DNA from: Pisolithus tinctorius
Lineage: Eukaryota; Basidiomycota; Agaricomycetes; Boletales; Pisolithaceae
Assembly: GCA_024663395.1 (NCBI GenBank)
Contig: JANFAH010000003.1
Location: forward strand, 620,001-684,000
Direction: 5' to 3'
DNA: 64,000 nt
Positions 13,845-24,560 of this stretch are shown piece after piece. The position numbers and the translations under genes were made by a program. The notes under the pieces are model-generated. The model was not told where the DNA came from, did not search any database, and saw only the letters and a list, made by a program, of their open reading frames with translations. Numbering within the stretch: the first letter of the stretch is position 1; every line of letters starts with the position of its first letter.

Positions 13845-14756
13845 CAGTGGCTCAAAAAAGTGTCCCAATGTTGGGTGAATTTGGAAAGAGTTGAGATTTA
13901 TGAGAGAGCCAATAGGAATTAGTTCAAACTCCTGCAGGACCAAAAGTAGTACTAACTGTTGCCTTGGCAACATGGGCTTACATATGTAATTTGTTTGACA
14001 TGGCACCAAGATATGACCATTTTAAAATGACATGTCATTGGGACACTTTTTTGAGCATGATGTTGTCAGTCATTATTTAGTAAATAACATAAAGATTTGA
14101 CAACTTCTGAGGGATTTTGTGCTTCAGCCCTGACTGATTATGTAATGTACATAATCCTGAGCCATAAAAATGGCTTGGGTCCCACTCAACTAACCCTACT
14201 TCACCATGAAATGCATTTTTGCCTCTGCTAGAGCAAATATCCATCTTCTTTCTGAATCTGGCCTTTCTGCTCATCAAATCTCCTCTACAACTGGTCAGGG
14301 GAGCTCTACTGTGGCCAGGGTCATCAAAGAGTTCCAGCTAGATTAAGGAAAACCTCAAACTAGGACATCCTTACAAGCCTTCTTCTCCTGGCAGAGGAGA
14401 ATAGTCTCTAGTATGACCTCTGGAAGAGCTGAAAATGCTGTCCAGGCTACCCATATAATGTGTGTTTCCCTTTCCTCTCCTGTCACTTCCAAAATTGTTT
14501 GCAGTGTGCTCAATTCTGCATCCCTGAAGGCTGTAGTCAAGCAGGAGAATTATCCTGCAAACACTTCCCTACCACTTTCCACACAAATTTCCTTCCATCT
14601 GGTCCAATACTATTGATCTTGGGCTCAACTGACCAGATGACCTCAGTGCAGTCATCCACAGCCCAGTTTTGGTGCTTAAGAGTGAAGGCAAGTCACTGTT
14701 GTGTATGCTTGCAAGACAAGAGTGGCATCTCCTGCTTGACAATCACCTTCAGGGAC
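13845..14756 (+). mobile_element. Tc1/mariner-like transposon, truncated at the right
   Basis: Inserted at a TA (13843-13844) in the RT of element A. Terminal repeat CAGTGGCTCAAAAAAGTGTC (13845 on); an inverted copy of the same motif lies inside at about 14036-14058 (CATTGGGACACTTTTTTGAG). Downstream, plus-strand frames read like a decayed Tc1 transposase: a helix-turn-helix at 14226-14345 (SESGLSAHQISSTTG then STVARVIKEFQ), then SLKAVVKQEN (near 14526), matching the Tc1 LKAVVKKKKP segment before the first catalytic Asp. Frameshifts and stops are present, and the DDE end and right TIR are absent. Right limit set where element B-like sequence starts, so approximate. Confidence 0.65.
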
Positions 14757-15055
14757 CTGTGGGGGACTTAGATTCTGACCATCCCCAGTCAGCCACATGG
14801 CATGGAGGACTTAAATAGCTTTGCTGTGTGGTGATAGTGAAGGTGTGGTGCCAAGGGTTTGAGAACACCAGAGGATTCTGTGTAGAAGTGAAGGAAGCAT
14901 GGAGCTGAGGAATGCAAGAAGACCATTGAATGCTGCATATAGGTGTCCAGACTGATGACATAAGTGCCTCATGGCTGCTAAGTATATAATTGTTAGTGCA
15001 CAGCTCAAACCTTTGCATCAATTTGATTCTTCCCCCCCATCAATTGCCTTCACCA

Positions 15056-16145
15056 TGTCTACCAACTGTGCCCCCTGTCTCTCCCAGCTTGTATGTGCAG
15101 CCACCCCTGACCCGGTTGAAGCAGAGAAGGCTGCTCTGAAGGCAAAGTTCATTGCTGCATCTGTGGCCCTGGTTGCCAAGGCCAAGTGTATTCTGGATGA
15201 CAGGGAGGACCTATGGGAGGAGAAAGTAATGTGGCTGTGATGGTGGGAGAAGTGATTGGTAAGTGCTCAGTTTGATGGAGACTCACAGCATTGATTGTTT
15301 TCCAGGGTGAGGTGTTCCTGCTTGTTGAGCATGGCAGAGAGCTCAATGTTGACACAAAGATAGACATGGCAGATGGGCTGGTGGTAGTGGAGGCAGAAGA
15401 GGCATATGAGCAGTGGGTGGTGGAGGAGATCACATGGCTCAAGGTTGACAAGGATGTGTGGATGGAGGAGGAGGCTTTGCAGGGCATTGAGGGGCAGGGG
15501 GTGAGTGCTGCTGTGCTGGTTGCAATGGAAAGGATGTTGCATGTGGAGGTCCCTCAGCCAGTGCACAAGGTAAGTCTCTGCAGGTTCATTAGGTAGTTTT
15601 ACTGACACTATGGCAATACAGTGGTCTTGGCAGGCTGTTGCTGAAGGCGATGATGTTGACAAGCTGAAGATATCCATCCCCCCTGGGTTGGTACTGCACA
15701 TGGTGCCCTGCACACAGTGCACTGTCAAGGGCATGCCATGCATCAGGCCAAGTGGCAAGACATGCAATGGATGTGAGAAGTCCAACAAGGGGGTGGGAAA
15801 GAAGGTGCAGGCCAGGGCATCAGTAGGTGAGTGGCAACCACATTCTGACATGTCCAAGGTTGACAAGGTGCAGTGCAATTGACCAAGGCACCAAAAGCCA
15901 GTCCATCCAAATGGGCCCATGATGACAATGATGATGATGATGACATGGAGGTGGTTGAGACCCATGTGCACAGTAAGGGTAAGGTGCCAGTGCATGGCAG
16001 ATTTGATGGCAAGACCACCTCAGATATCTTCCAGGCCCTCGGGATGGTCAGGGCCAAGGCCATGGCTACACATGCAGCCAACCTTTGTCTTCAGGTCCAC
16101 ATTGAGCAGCTGTTGGAGGCCCTGGCAAAGCTGGGAGTAGAGTAG
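15056..16145 (+). pseudogene. Antisense accessory gene of element B (Zn-cluster protein)
   Basis: A TATATAA lies 65 bp upstream of ATG 15056 (MSTNCAPCLSQLVCAA). Likely exons: 15056-about 15260, about 15306-15570 and from about 15634, with GTAAGT donors and CAG acceptors. The cysteine region 15709-15774 reads CX2CX6CX7CX2C, five of the six positions of a Zn2Cys6 cluster; the sixth is not Cys (EKSNKGVG). It continues through a (GAT)n-coded aspartate run (near 15925-15945) to a last frame ending LLEALAKLGVE at 16143-16145. At least one frame break, so called pseudogene. Same position and orientation as the accessory genes of A, C1, C2 and E. Function unknown. Confidence 0.55.
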
Positions 16146-17033
16146 ACAATTGCACCATATGTAGATCCCTGTTTGTACCATAACCTGCATCACTGTCACC
16201 CCACACATTATGTGCAGAAATATACCAAGCCTTCTCTCATCCCACATGGTTGTGATGTGAGCAACCATGAACAACTTGTGTTCACTTAGTGAAGAACTGG
16301 CCTTAGACTGGCCACAGTATCATGGAGTGCATGGGGTACCACCTGACTTGTCTTCTTTGTGCAACTTCCAACTTCTCTTAGTGATGAGTCCTTGTAGTAT
16401 GGTGTTGATGGTAAGATGTGACAATGTCTTGAAGAGAGAGTGAAAGGACTGTGTATTGGGTAACTGGGACAGTCTTTGGGTATTAATTGTAAGGAAACAG
16501 AGAACAAACTGAAAGGAAAAAGGATCAAGGGGCACATGCTGACTGCACAATTGAAGAGGGAATGCACAGCTTAGTTGCGAGTATCCATGGTATAGAGTGG
16601 CCAAGGATGGCATCAGTGAGACTAGTAAGAGAAATAGGAGAGATGTTGTTTTAGCTATATACTTATTTTTGATATTTGTCTGGGCTGTTTTTGACTTTTT
16701 GTTAGCAGTTTTTATATTTTTTGAGTGAGGAATAGCTATTAGTGGGATCACCAGACAAAACCTGGGGTAGAATAGAGGTCTCTGGACGAAACCCAGGGTA
16801 AAACAGATAAGGGGAAATGAACTATGTTTGGTATTGTGTGGTACACAGGTCACCCCTGTGGGGGACTTTGAATGCTGACTGTCCCCAGTCAGCATGGGAG
16901 AAGGAATGAGGGCAGCAGAAGGAGCTGCAGAGAGGAGGGTGAAGCCATGGAAGGAGGTAGGGGTATTGTGGGAGAAGAGGATACAGAGGGAGGGTGTGAT
17001 GGACAGACTGTGGGTACTGGAAAGGGTGGATAG
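16146..17033. other. Non-coding spacer between accessory gene and pol of element B
   Basis: Nothing coding seen. A 40-bp stretch at 16857-16897 (CCTGTGGGGGACTT... CCCCAGTCAGC) is repeated from 14755. 16650-16740 is T-rich and could hold convergent 3' ends of the pol and accessory transcripts. Confidence 0.35.
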
Positions 17034-20000
17034 TCAGCTGTCCAAGGCAAAAGCCTCTACCTCATCATCAGTGGGGTCATCCTCAGCCTCCTCAAGAAGG
17101 CAATCCAGTTCTTCATCATCCAACCCAGTAATGTGAGTCATGGTTGCATGGGTTTGAGACTGCAGGTAGTATGGAAGTAGGCAGAATGCAGCAAAGTGGA
17201 GTCTGGAGATGGAGCCATCCAACTCAGCCAGCAGGTACAAGCCCCCAGTGGTCTGACAAAGGATGACCATGGGACCAATGTACTGTGGCTTCATCTTCTG
17301 GTTCAGTTCTTTCTCTACATGGGAGTTGTGAACAAGCATGAGGGTGCCAGGAGTGAAGTTATGGTCTTTAATGCAATGCTGAAAGGCAGCTTCAAACTGC
17401 TGGATAGACTGGAAGCATGCACAGAGGACATTACTGCAGACCTGGTCTAGGTCATCCTGATGCTTCTGTAACTGGTGTGCACACCAAGCAATCAGTTCTG
17501 TGGTAGTCAGCAGTGTTGCATCATTGCAGGATAGGGGAAAGAGGAAGGTAGCCTCAGTGAGGTCAAATGGAAACAGCAGCTTGACACCATGCACCATGAA
17601 GTAAGGGGATAAACCCATGGACTTCAGAATGGTGACTTGCTCAGCCCAGAACACAGAGTGTGCAACAGTGTGCCTGTGGTGGTCATCATTCTCACAGCTC
17701 TTCATGATAGCCTCATGCACATCATAGTGGTGATGCTCTACAATGCCATTAGCCTGAGAGTTGTAAGGAGAGATATGGATGTGATGGATATGATATTGTG
17801 TGGCCAGGGCATCTAAGGCTTGAATGAATGCGGGACCATTGTCAGTGATGATCTTGGTGAGTAGACCCCAGCAGCATAGGATGTCCTTGAAGATAAAGGA
17901 TGTGAGCATGGTACTATTTTCTGCATGCAACATGCACCATTTGGGGTATGAGGTGAGCATGCACTGAGCCTGTACTATGTAGCAGTAGCTGCCAGCTTTG
18001 GGCATTAGCATCGTGTCAATGTGAGCTTTATGAAACAGGCCCCCAATCATGGGCACAGTGGGAGGGATATGAAGCTTCTGCATCTGGTGGATCTGACATT
18101 TGTGACAAGTGCAAACATACCACTTCACATCCTCAACAAGCAGAGAAGGCAGGTGTAGACCATGAAGACACCTTTGTGTCTGAGGTCATCATGTGCTTCT
18201 TTGATGAGACAATACCACTTGGACTCCTTGACAACTAGCTGGTGCCATCCATGCAGTTCCCTATGCCATAAGTTGCCATCTAGGAGGAAGAAGTGGTTGG
18301 CCAAATTAAAGAAAGATGAGTACTGCACATCAGTAAGGTCAGGAGGTTGCTCATGGGTCACAAGGAATGCACAGATCATTTCAATCTTTGCCTCATGTGC
18401 CTGAGCTTTTGTGGACCATGGAATGGCAGGGTCATCAGTGGTATCAGAAGGGTTATCAGCATGGGCAGTTGCAGAGAATGTGAGATAGAAGGATGCAGGT
18501 GGTGGGAGGCTTGCCTGATGGTAAGCAGGTGGTGGTAAGGAATGATGATCTTGATTGGAAAGAGATGTAGGAGGCAGGCAGTCATTGACAGCTTCTGTAG
18601 AGAAAGAGTAAAAACAGTCTAGCCAATCCTTGTGGTTGTCATCCTTGGGTGGGTTGAGTTCTGACCATGGATGGTGGGACAAGCTGTCAGGGCCAGCATG
18701 CCTGTCCACAGGAATGTGCATGAGTTTGAACAAGAAGAGGAGGATGCCAGTGATCCAGCAATTGATCATCATGTTAGGCTGCAGATCTGGGTTATTTATC
18801 ATGCCCTTAATATACTTTGCATCTACCTCCACAGTGAAGTTAGTGAGACTGAAGATGTATATGCATACCATGTGCAACATGCAGAAGAGACCATATAACT
18901 CAAGCTTAGCCTGGGAGTAGTGGCTTTCAACTTCATTGAGGGTGATGGATCTGAAGCAACTAGGGCACTGTTTGCCATCTTCTCTGAGCTGGTAGAGGAT
19001 GTAGTCAACTGTGATGACTGAAGTGTCAACTGCACTCATAGTCAATCCACTGGAGTGCAGGGGACTTTACAATTTTGTCCTTGAGTCATTGCATGGCAGT
19101 GCATTGTGGCTTGTCCCATGTGAATGGTATGTCTTTCTGCATGAGCGTGACCAGTGGCTGCACAATCTTGGTGAAGTCTTTGATGAAGATGTGGAGCACA
19201 CTGCAGACACCAAGGAAACTGCAAACCTGTGTCAGGTTGCAGCACTCAGGCCAGTCACAGATCTTCTGTACTTTGCCTTCCTCAGGAATGTGACCCTCAA
19301 AGGTGCACTTGTGGCCAACAATCACAGCAGAGGGAGTGGCTAGGATGAACTTCTTTTCCAAGACAGTGGCTCTGATGTTCTGCAAATGCTGAAGGATGCA
19401 GTTAACGACTATACAGTGATTCCAGATGAACTTCTGGATCCCAGGGTTCTCTGGGATAGTCCCATAGGAACCATCTGTGTGCTGATAGTGGGTGGTCTTG
19501 GATTTTACAGGGACATCATCTATGAAAGGCAAGGTATGATGTGAGATCTCATCCTGGAGAATGAATGCAGTATCTCCTTGGTATACCTGTACCACATTTA
19601 CATGACCTTGCAGCAGAGTAGTAAGCCAATGTGGTCTGAGTGGGGTACCAAAGGTGGTGAGGTTGTGGGAACCAATGTGGAGTGCATGCTGGTCATACCT
19701 GGAGTAGAGATCCATCATCGCATATACAGCATATCCAGCAAAGGATTCTGTGAGATGTTCTATGAAGGGTGGGACAGATGCATCATGGATGGTCACTGCA
19801 TTTAGGGGCTGTGAGTAATGCACAAGGTGAAGAGACTTTCCATCTTTCTTTACTATGCAGAACCAGTGGGAGCAGTAAGCCACTGTAGAAGGTTCATACA
19901 TGCCAGACTTGATGTGATCCTTAATCATGTCTATGACTTAGGCATGTATCATGCTTGGGATAGGGATATTGTGTTGGACCCAAGGCATGTGCAGAATTGT

Positions 20001-21127
20001 AGGGATCTTTACAGGTGGGAAATAGTGTTCATCTAGGTGTCCATGCTCCGTAATGTCCCAAGCAAATGCAGGCTCATGGACTGAAATGAGCCAAGTCACA
20101 AGTTTGAGTTCTTCTGGCCAAAGCCAGTCTGCAGGGTCTAGATCAAGTTCTGTGGCCCATTCAGCAGGGGAGCAGATGTCTGGAGCAAAGTCTGGCAGAC
20201 ATGTTGGAAGTGGTTGGGGTCCAGCAAGTGGATCATCAGGCAGGCTGCACATGAAGCTGTATTCTTCTGCCATCAGGGCAGGTACTGTCTGAACCTTCTT
20301 GGCAACTGGCTTGTAAATGAGAGTGCAAACTGCGGGATCTAGTTGGTAAACACTGTCAAAAGTGGCTATAGCAGAGGGGTTTAGTATTGTCTGAGTGGAA
20401 GAGAGGAAGGTGAAAGTGGGCAAGGGTATTCTGGTGGGTATGTTCCATGGTATGGATGCCATGGCTAAAGGGAAGTTTGTTGAGGTGAAGGCTAGAGATG
20501 AGACTGTGGGACTGAGGAATGGATAACAGCAGCTGAATAGGAAACAGGGTGTCTTAGTAGGCTCTCCCTGACCATTTGGTGGATCATCAATACTCAAAAA
20601 CCCCATTTGACAATACTCTGGTGACTATGGCAGTGCTTGCTGCACTTACAGTGCAGACAGCCCTTGCGCCATGGGTGCATGGGCAAAGTGTACTTGCAGC
20701 CATCATTCAGGTCATGGAGAGTGATCTGCTGGCCACTATCAGGATAGTCATTTGTTACTGCACTCATGAGGCAAATGAATGGATGTCTGAGGAGCATGTT
20801 GAAGTTGGCATGTTCAATTACCTGTACCTGGAGCATGACTGGCCTGGCTCTGAAGTCGAGTTTCAGATTCTCTAGAATGCCTACAGTAGTGCCTTTAGAC
20901 ATGTTAGCAGAGGTCATAGTCATGAGATGGTTGCAGTGCAATGGAAGCCTGATCTTCTCCCAAATGCACCCAGGCATGGCAACAATTTCTGAACTGGAAT
21001 CTAGTATGCAGTTGATTGTAACATCAGTCCTGGGGACCTTGGCTTCAATGCAGTGGAGTGGTAGAGTGTGGTGAGCCACAATGGAACCATTGTCACCACA
21101 GATGACATGGTCTCTGTACTTGTACAC
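17034..21127 (-). pseudogene. Element B pol: protease, RT, RNase H, integrase
   Basis: Segments in minus order: protease 20594-21127 (ILDSSSEIVAMPG for the usual DSGSEIVAM, active site altered; HANFNMLLRHPF), a proline-rich linker 19938-20606, RT 19086-19928 (FCIVKKDGKSLHLVHY..LNAVTI; the YxDD box reads FIDD), RNase H 18125-19045, and integrase 17034-18128 (CHKCQIHQMQK zinc finger, HIDTM for the first Asp, ITDNGPAF for the second, NGIVEHHH for the Glu). Frame changes occur near 18126, 19060 and 19930. This is the Ty3 lineage with a long PR-RT linker and no chromodomain. Heavy CpG loss explains most odd residues. Confidence 0.8.
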
Positions 21128-21130
21128 AGT

Positions 21131-22993
21131 TCATTGGGGGTCATGGCTGGCCAGTTCATTTACATGTACTCCCTCTTCATCATCACTACAAACTACCTCA
21201 ATCTTGTTGGTGGTGACATGTTTTGCCATGGTGATGTCCCTGAACTGTTTGTGAAACTCAGGAGCTACTGCAAACAATTCTTTGACAGGCAAGGCAACAC
21301 TGGTTTCAAGTATGCACTCCACAACATGTTTAGGCACAGCTTCATCTTTGAGAGGGAATGAGTAACAGTACTGGTTCTGATTGTGAGCTGCTGGGTATGG
21401 TGTTTGTGACAGGACAACTTTCACAGGTGTGGGTTCCTTGCACAGGGCTGCTGGAGCAGGATTAGTCAGAGGAACATATGGTTTCACAGCAGTGGATGTT
21501 GGTGCAGGTGCAGAGGACTTGGATCCCTGGTGAGTGGCATGCAAACTTTGAATGCCAGGGGAAATGATTTCCTCTTTGACAGTGGCTGTGTGAGGATTGA
21601 CTCATGGAGGGTTGGCAGGACATGCTGTAATTCCAACCTCATTGAAGTGGGTTTTCTTTCTGTGGGAAATGACTGCTCCCTTGTTACCTTTATCCACTTG
21701 GTAGGTAGCCCAAGCTTGAGCAACATATGCTTGGAAGTTGGGGTTGGCTAAGTCTGCAACTGGTCCATTGACATCTACATCTTGGACAGTGTTTAGAAAG
21801 GTGGAAGGCTGGATCTCCAGCTGCACATCAACTTTGGGGTGAGCAATGCAGAAAAGGTTAGCAGTATCTTGTGCAGCTGTGTTGTGCAGAACAGCAGGAG
21901 TCACAGCATGCACACTGGCCTGGTCTCTGTTGGCCATGATGTGGTCAACAGCCTCTCTCAATGAGTTACATTCAGGGAAGTGTGGGATTCAGCTTCTGTC
22001 TGCAAGATAGAGACAGTTATCTGTACCCCTTGTGATCTTACCAGCATGGATATAGACTTCAACAAGTGTGCACATCTGTGTCCAGTGGTTGGGGTCTGCA
22101 CAGAAACTGCAGCTGGATCTGCATTGCTGTGGTGGATGCTGTGTCTGGAAGTTGTACTCTTGTTTAACAACAGTGCCAGCAGGTGGCACTTGTGGCATGT
22201 AAGCTGGTGAGGGAGGTGTGGCTGGAGAGGCTGCAGTAGCCATTGTTGGTACTGTGCTACATAGGGTGGATCCTGTCAGGAGGAACTTGGCAGCTTTAAT
22301 GACTTCTGCAAATGGGTATGGGTCATCTGGGTGGAGGTCAGTGCAGACTATGGAGAGTTGATGATGAATACAATCTGCAATGGCCCTTGGGAAGCCATTA
22401 AGGAACATGGAGTCCCATTCTGTCTCTGCAAGCTTTTTAGTTTTAATGAGGAGGGTGGAAATCTTAGTGAATTTCTGCTGGTATTCTCTGAGGTCATCCT
22501 GGTTTCACATGGGCTTGGACTGATATTCTTCAATGAGGTACTGCAAGTCTGTGCAACAGTAGTGGTCATCACCTTTGCAGCCAGGGTACAAGCCCTTAAC
22601 AGCAACTACAAAGGCATCCCAGTTGTCAGCTGTGGGTGTGGCTTCCAGAAGTGTTTGCCAGACCTCAGCTTCTTTGAGGTCAGCATAGCAGATTGCAGCT
22701 CTGATCTTGCCATGGTCATCAAGAGCAGTAAGAGTACTGAGGAAGTTGATGTCTTCAAGGTAGTGTGGAAGCTGCATGGGGGAATCTCTGCTAAATTTAT
22801 GTGAATTCTGTGCACTGCAGAGTGGCATCTGAAACTGAGGATTAGCCATTGGTGGGTTAACCTGTGGTGGTGGTGCCAGATTGGTAACAGGTGGAATGGG
22901 TATTGGTTGCAGATGTGGAGCAGTTGGTATAGTGCATGAACAGACTGGCAGAAGTGTTGGCAGGTTACTAATTGGCTGGTGGGTGGTCTGCAA
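21131..22993 (-). pseudogene. Element B gag
   Basis: Frames 22505-22993 and 21989-22408 give a gag body (LPHYLEDINFLSTLTALDDHGKIRAAICYADLKEAEVW) followed by a zinc knuckle CSFCADPNHWTQMC (CX2CX4HX4C, near 22067-22108) and a conserved VEVYIHAGKI tail. Frameshift near 22410-22505; the N-terminus is not defined. Gag forms the virus-like particle and the knuckle binds element RNA. Confidence 0.7.
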
Positions 22994-24116
22994 CCAAGTG
23001 AGTGGTCATGGCAGTGTGGCAGATGGAACTGAGAGTCTGGGTATAGATTCAGAGGTGTCAAAGAGATGGGAAAAAGAGGGCATCTGTGATGATGAATCAG
23101 ATGACATGACAGGTGTTAAAGGTGATGGCAGGGTTTCAGGTCTTTGGGGAGTCAAGTGGATAAAGCCACCAGGAAAATCAGGGGCAGTGAGATCTAGGTG
23201 ATCTGATGCAATGGATATCTGATCTGCCAATATATCAGGAGGAGTGATTGCAGGTAGTACCCACAGAATGTCAGTGGGTAATTGTGTTTGATCTGGTGTT
23301 ACAAGTGAAACAGGGCAGAAGAGGTTGGAGTCCTCTGACAGGTTCAGGTTGCAAAAGTGGAGGCATAAATTTTCTAGTTCAGTGTGTTCAGCAGTGCACC
23401 TGAGTGACCTTCTGGAAGCAACAGCAGAATCCCTTGCAGTGGGCTCCAGTTGTAGGAAAAGTCCAAGTAGCCATATAATATGAGCTAGATGGCTTAGATA
23501 ACAACAATAAAAATGAAGGGAATGAATTGCTTGTCCCAAGGGATTCTGGACTGCCAAGACTGGAAGGTGAGACCTGGCACTTTGTAGCAGTAGTGGTTTG
23601 TGATGTGCACAGCATGGTCCACAGAGTAGTACTGGCGATGCAAGCAGTGTGCATAGTTTGTGCACAGCAGTGTGTGAAACATGTGGTGTGGACAAGGTGG
23701 AAGAGAAACTTGTGGTGACCTTCTGAGTGCCAAAAGGTCCCATTCTGTACCTAAGTACAGGGCTTTATAGTCCAGACAAACCCAGAACCTAAGTAAGACA
23801 AGGTACAAGTAAAGGAAGGCTGTGCAACAGTGTGTACATACAAGACAGGCCAGAACAGAGGCCAAGGGTATACTACTAACAAAAAGGGAACAGAGACTGT
23901 GTTAAAAGAAAGAGTCTGAAGGAAGGGAAGTGACTGGAGCACAGTGGCCATGGGTATAGCACTGTGTGAGAGGGAGTGAGGGTGTGGGAAGGTAGTGAGG
24001 TAGGTGGGAAGGCAGCACACAAACAGCAGTGGATGTGAGTGGTGAGGGGACATAATGATAGTCATGGATTGGTTGATGATAGGGGTTTACACATCCAAGG
24101 AATGCAGATTCCTTAC
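22994..24116 (-). repeat. 5' region of element B, probable LTR
   Basis: No credible coding frame. On the minus strand it starts TGTAAGGAATCTGCATTCC at 24116, typical of an LTR start, and has a TATAAAG near 23768. The far end of the LTR and the leader are not resolvable because no second copy is present. Confidence 0.4.
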
Positions 24117-24391
24117 ACCATCAAAGAAGACCAGTGCAGGGAAGGTGACCAGTGAAGGGAGCAGGGCCAGTCCTATCACTGGAGATCAGATGGAATGCCT
24201 GATTAAGGCAGTGGAGCATGTTGCCAACAACATGGCTGGCCTAGCTGTGGCCTAAAAAGAGGTTTTGAGGAACTTTTACTGGTTTGCTTGGTCCTACAAG
24301 ACCTACATCAAAGAGCACTTCAAATTTCTAGCACTGGATGTGCCTTTGGACTGGGACACCACTGACAAGGAGGACAGGGATGCAGAGGGGC
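24117..24391 (+). pseudogene. Accessory gene of element C2, middle fragment
   Basis: Translates as KKTSAGKVTSEGS then SPITGDQMECLIKAVEHV, matching the second exon of the C1 accessory protein, with a TAA stop near 24254. Cut on the left by element B and on the right by C1 (5' LTR starts 24392). The 5 bp GGGGC at 24387-24391 recur at 51690-51694, where the same gene resumes. Confidence 0.7.
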
Positions 24392-24560
24392 TGTCATGAC
24401 CATGCCTAGACCACCCTAGACTGGCTCTACCCTGGTCTCAACTGGTCCCATCCAACCCTTGCCCTGGTCCTGGCCTTAACCCTCTGACCCAGAAATGTGT
24501 CAGCTCATGAGGCACTGCAAGGCATTGCCCAGTTGAGTTGTCCACTTGGTTTAGTACCAG
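24392..24560 (+). repeat. Element C1 5' LTR, left fragment
   Basis: Starts TGTCATGACCATGCC and matches the first part of the C1 3' LTR (51103-51689) until TTTAGTAC; there an F element is inserted after CCAG (24557-24560), which corresponds to CTGG in the uninterrupted LTR. The rest of this LTR is missing. Confidence 0.8.

Larger units (their letters stand above)
14757..24116 (-). mobile_element. Element B: degraded Ty3/Gypsy of a second lineage
   Basis: Minus-strand gag, protease, RT, RNase H and integrase occupy 17034-22993; a plus-strand accessory gene lies at 15056-16145. The right end is taken at 24116, where TGTAAGGAAT (minus strand) abuts an accessory-gene fragment of element C2; the left end is uncertain. 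I could not align a left and a right LTR, so boundaries are tentative. Strongly CpG-depleted. Lacks the chromodomain of the A/C/E family. Confidence 0.6.
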
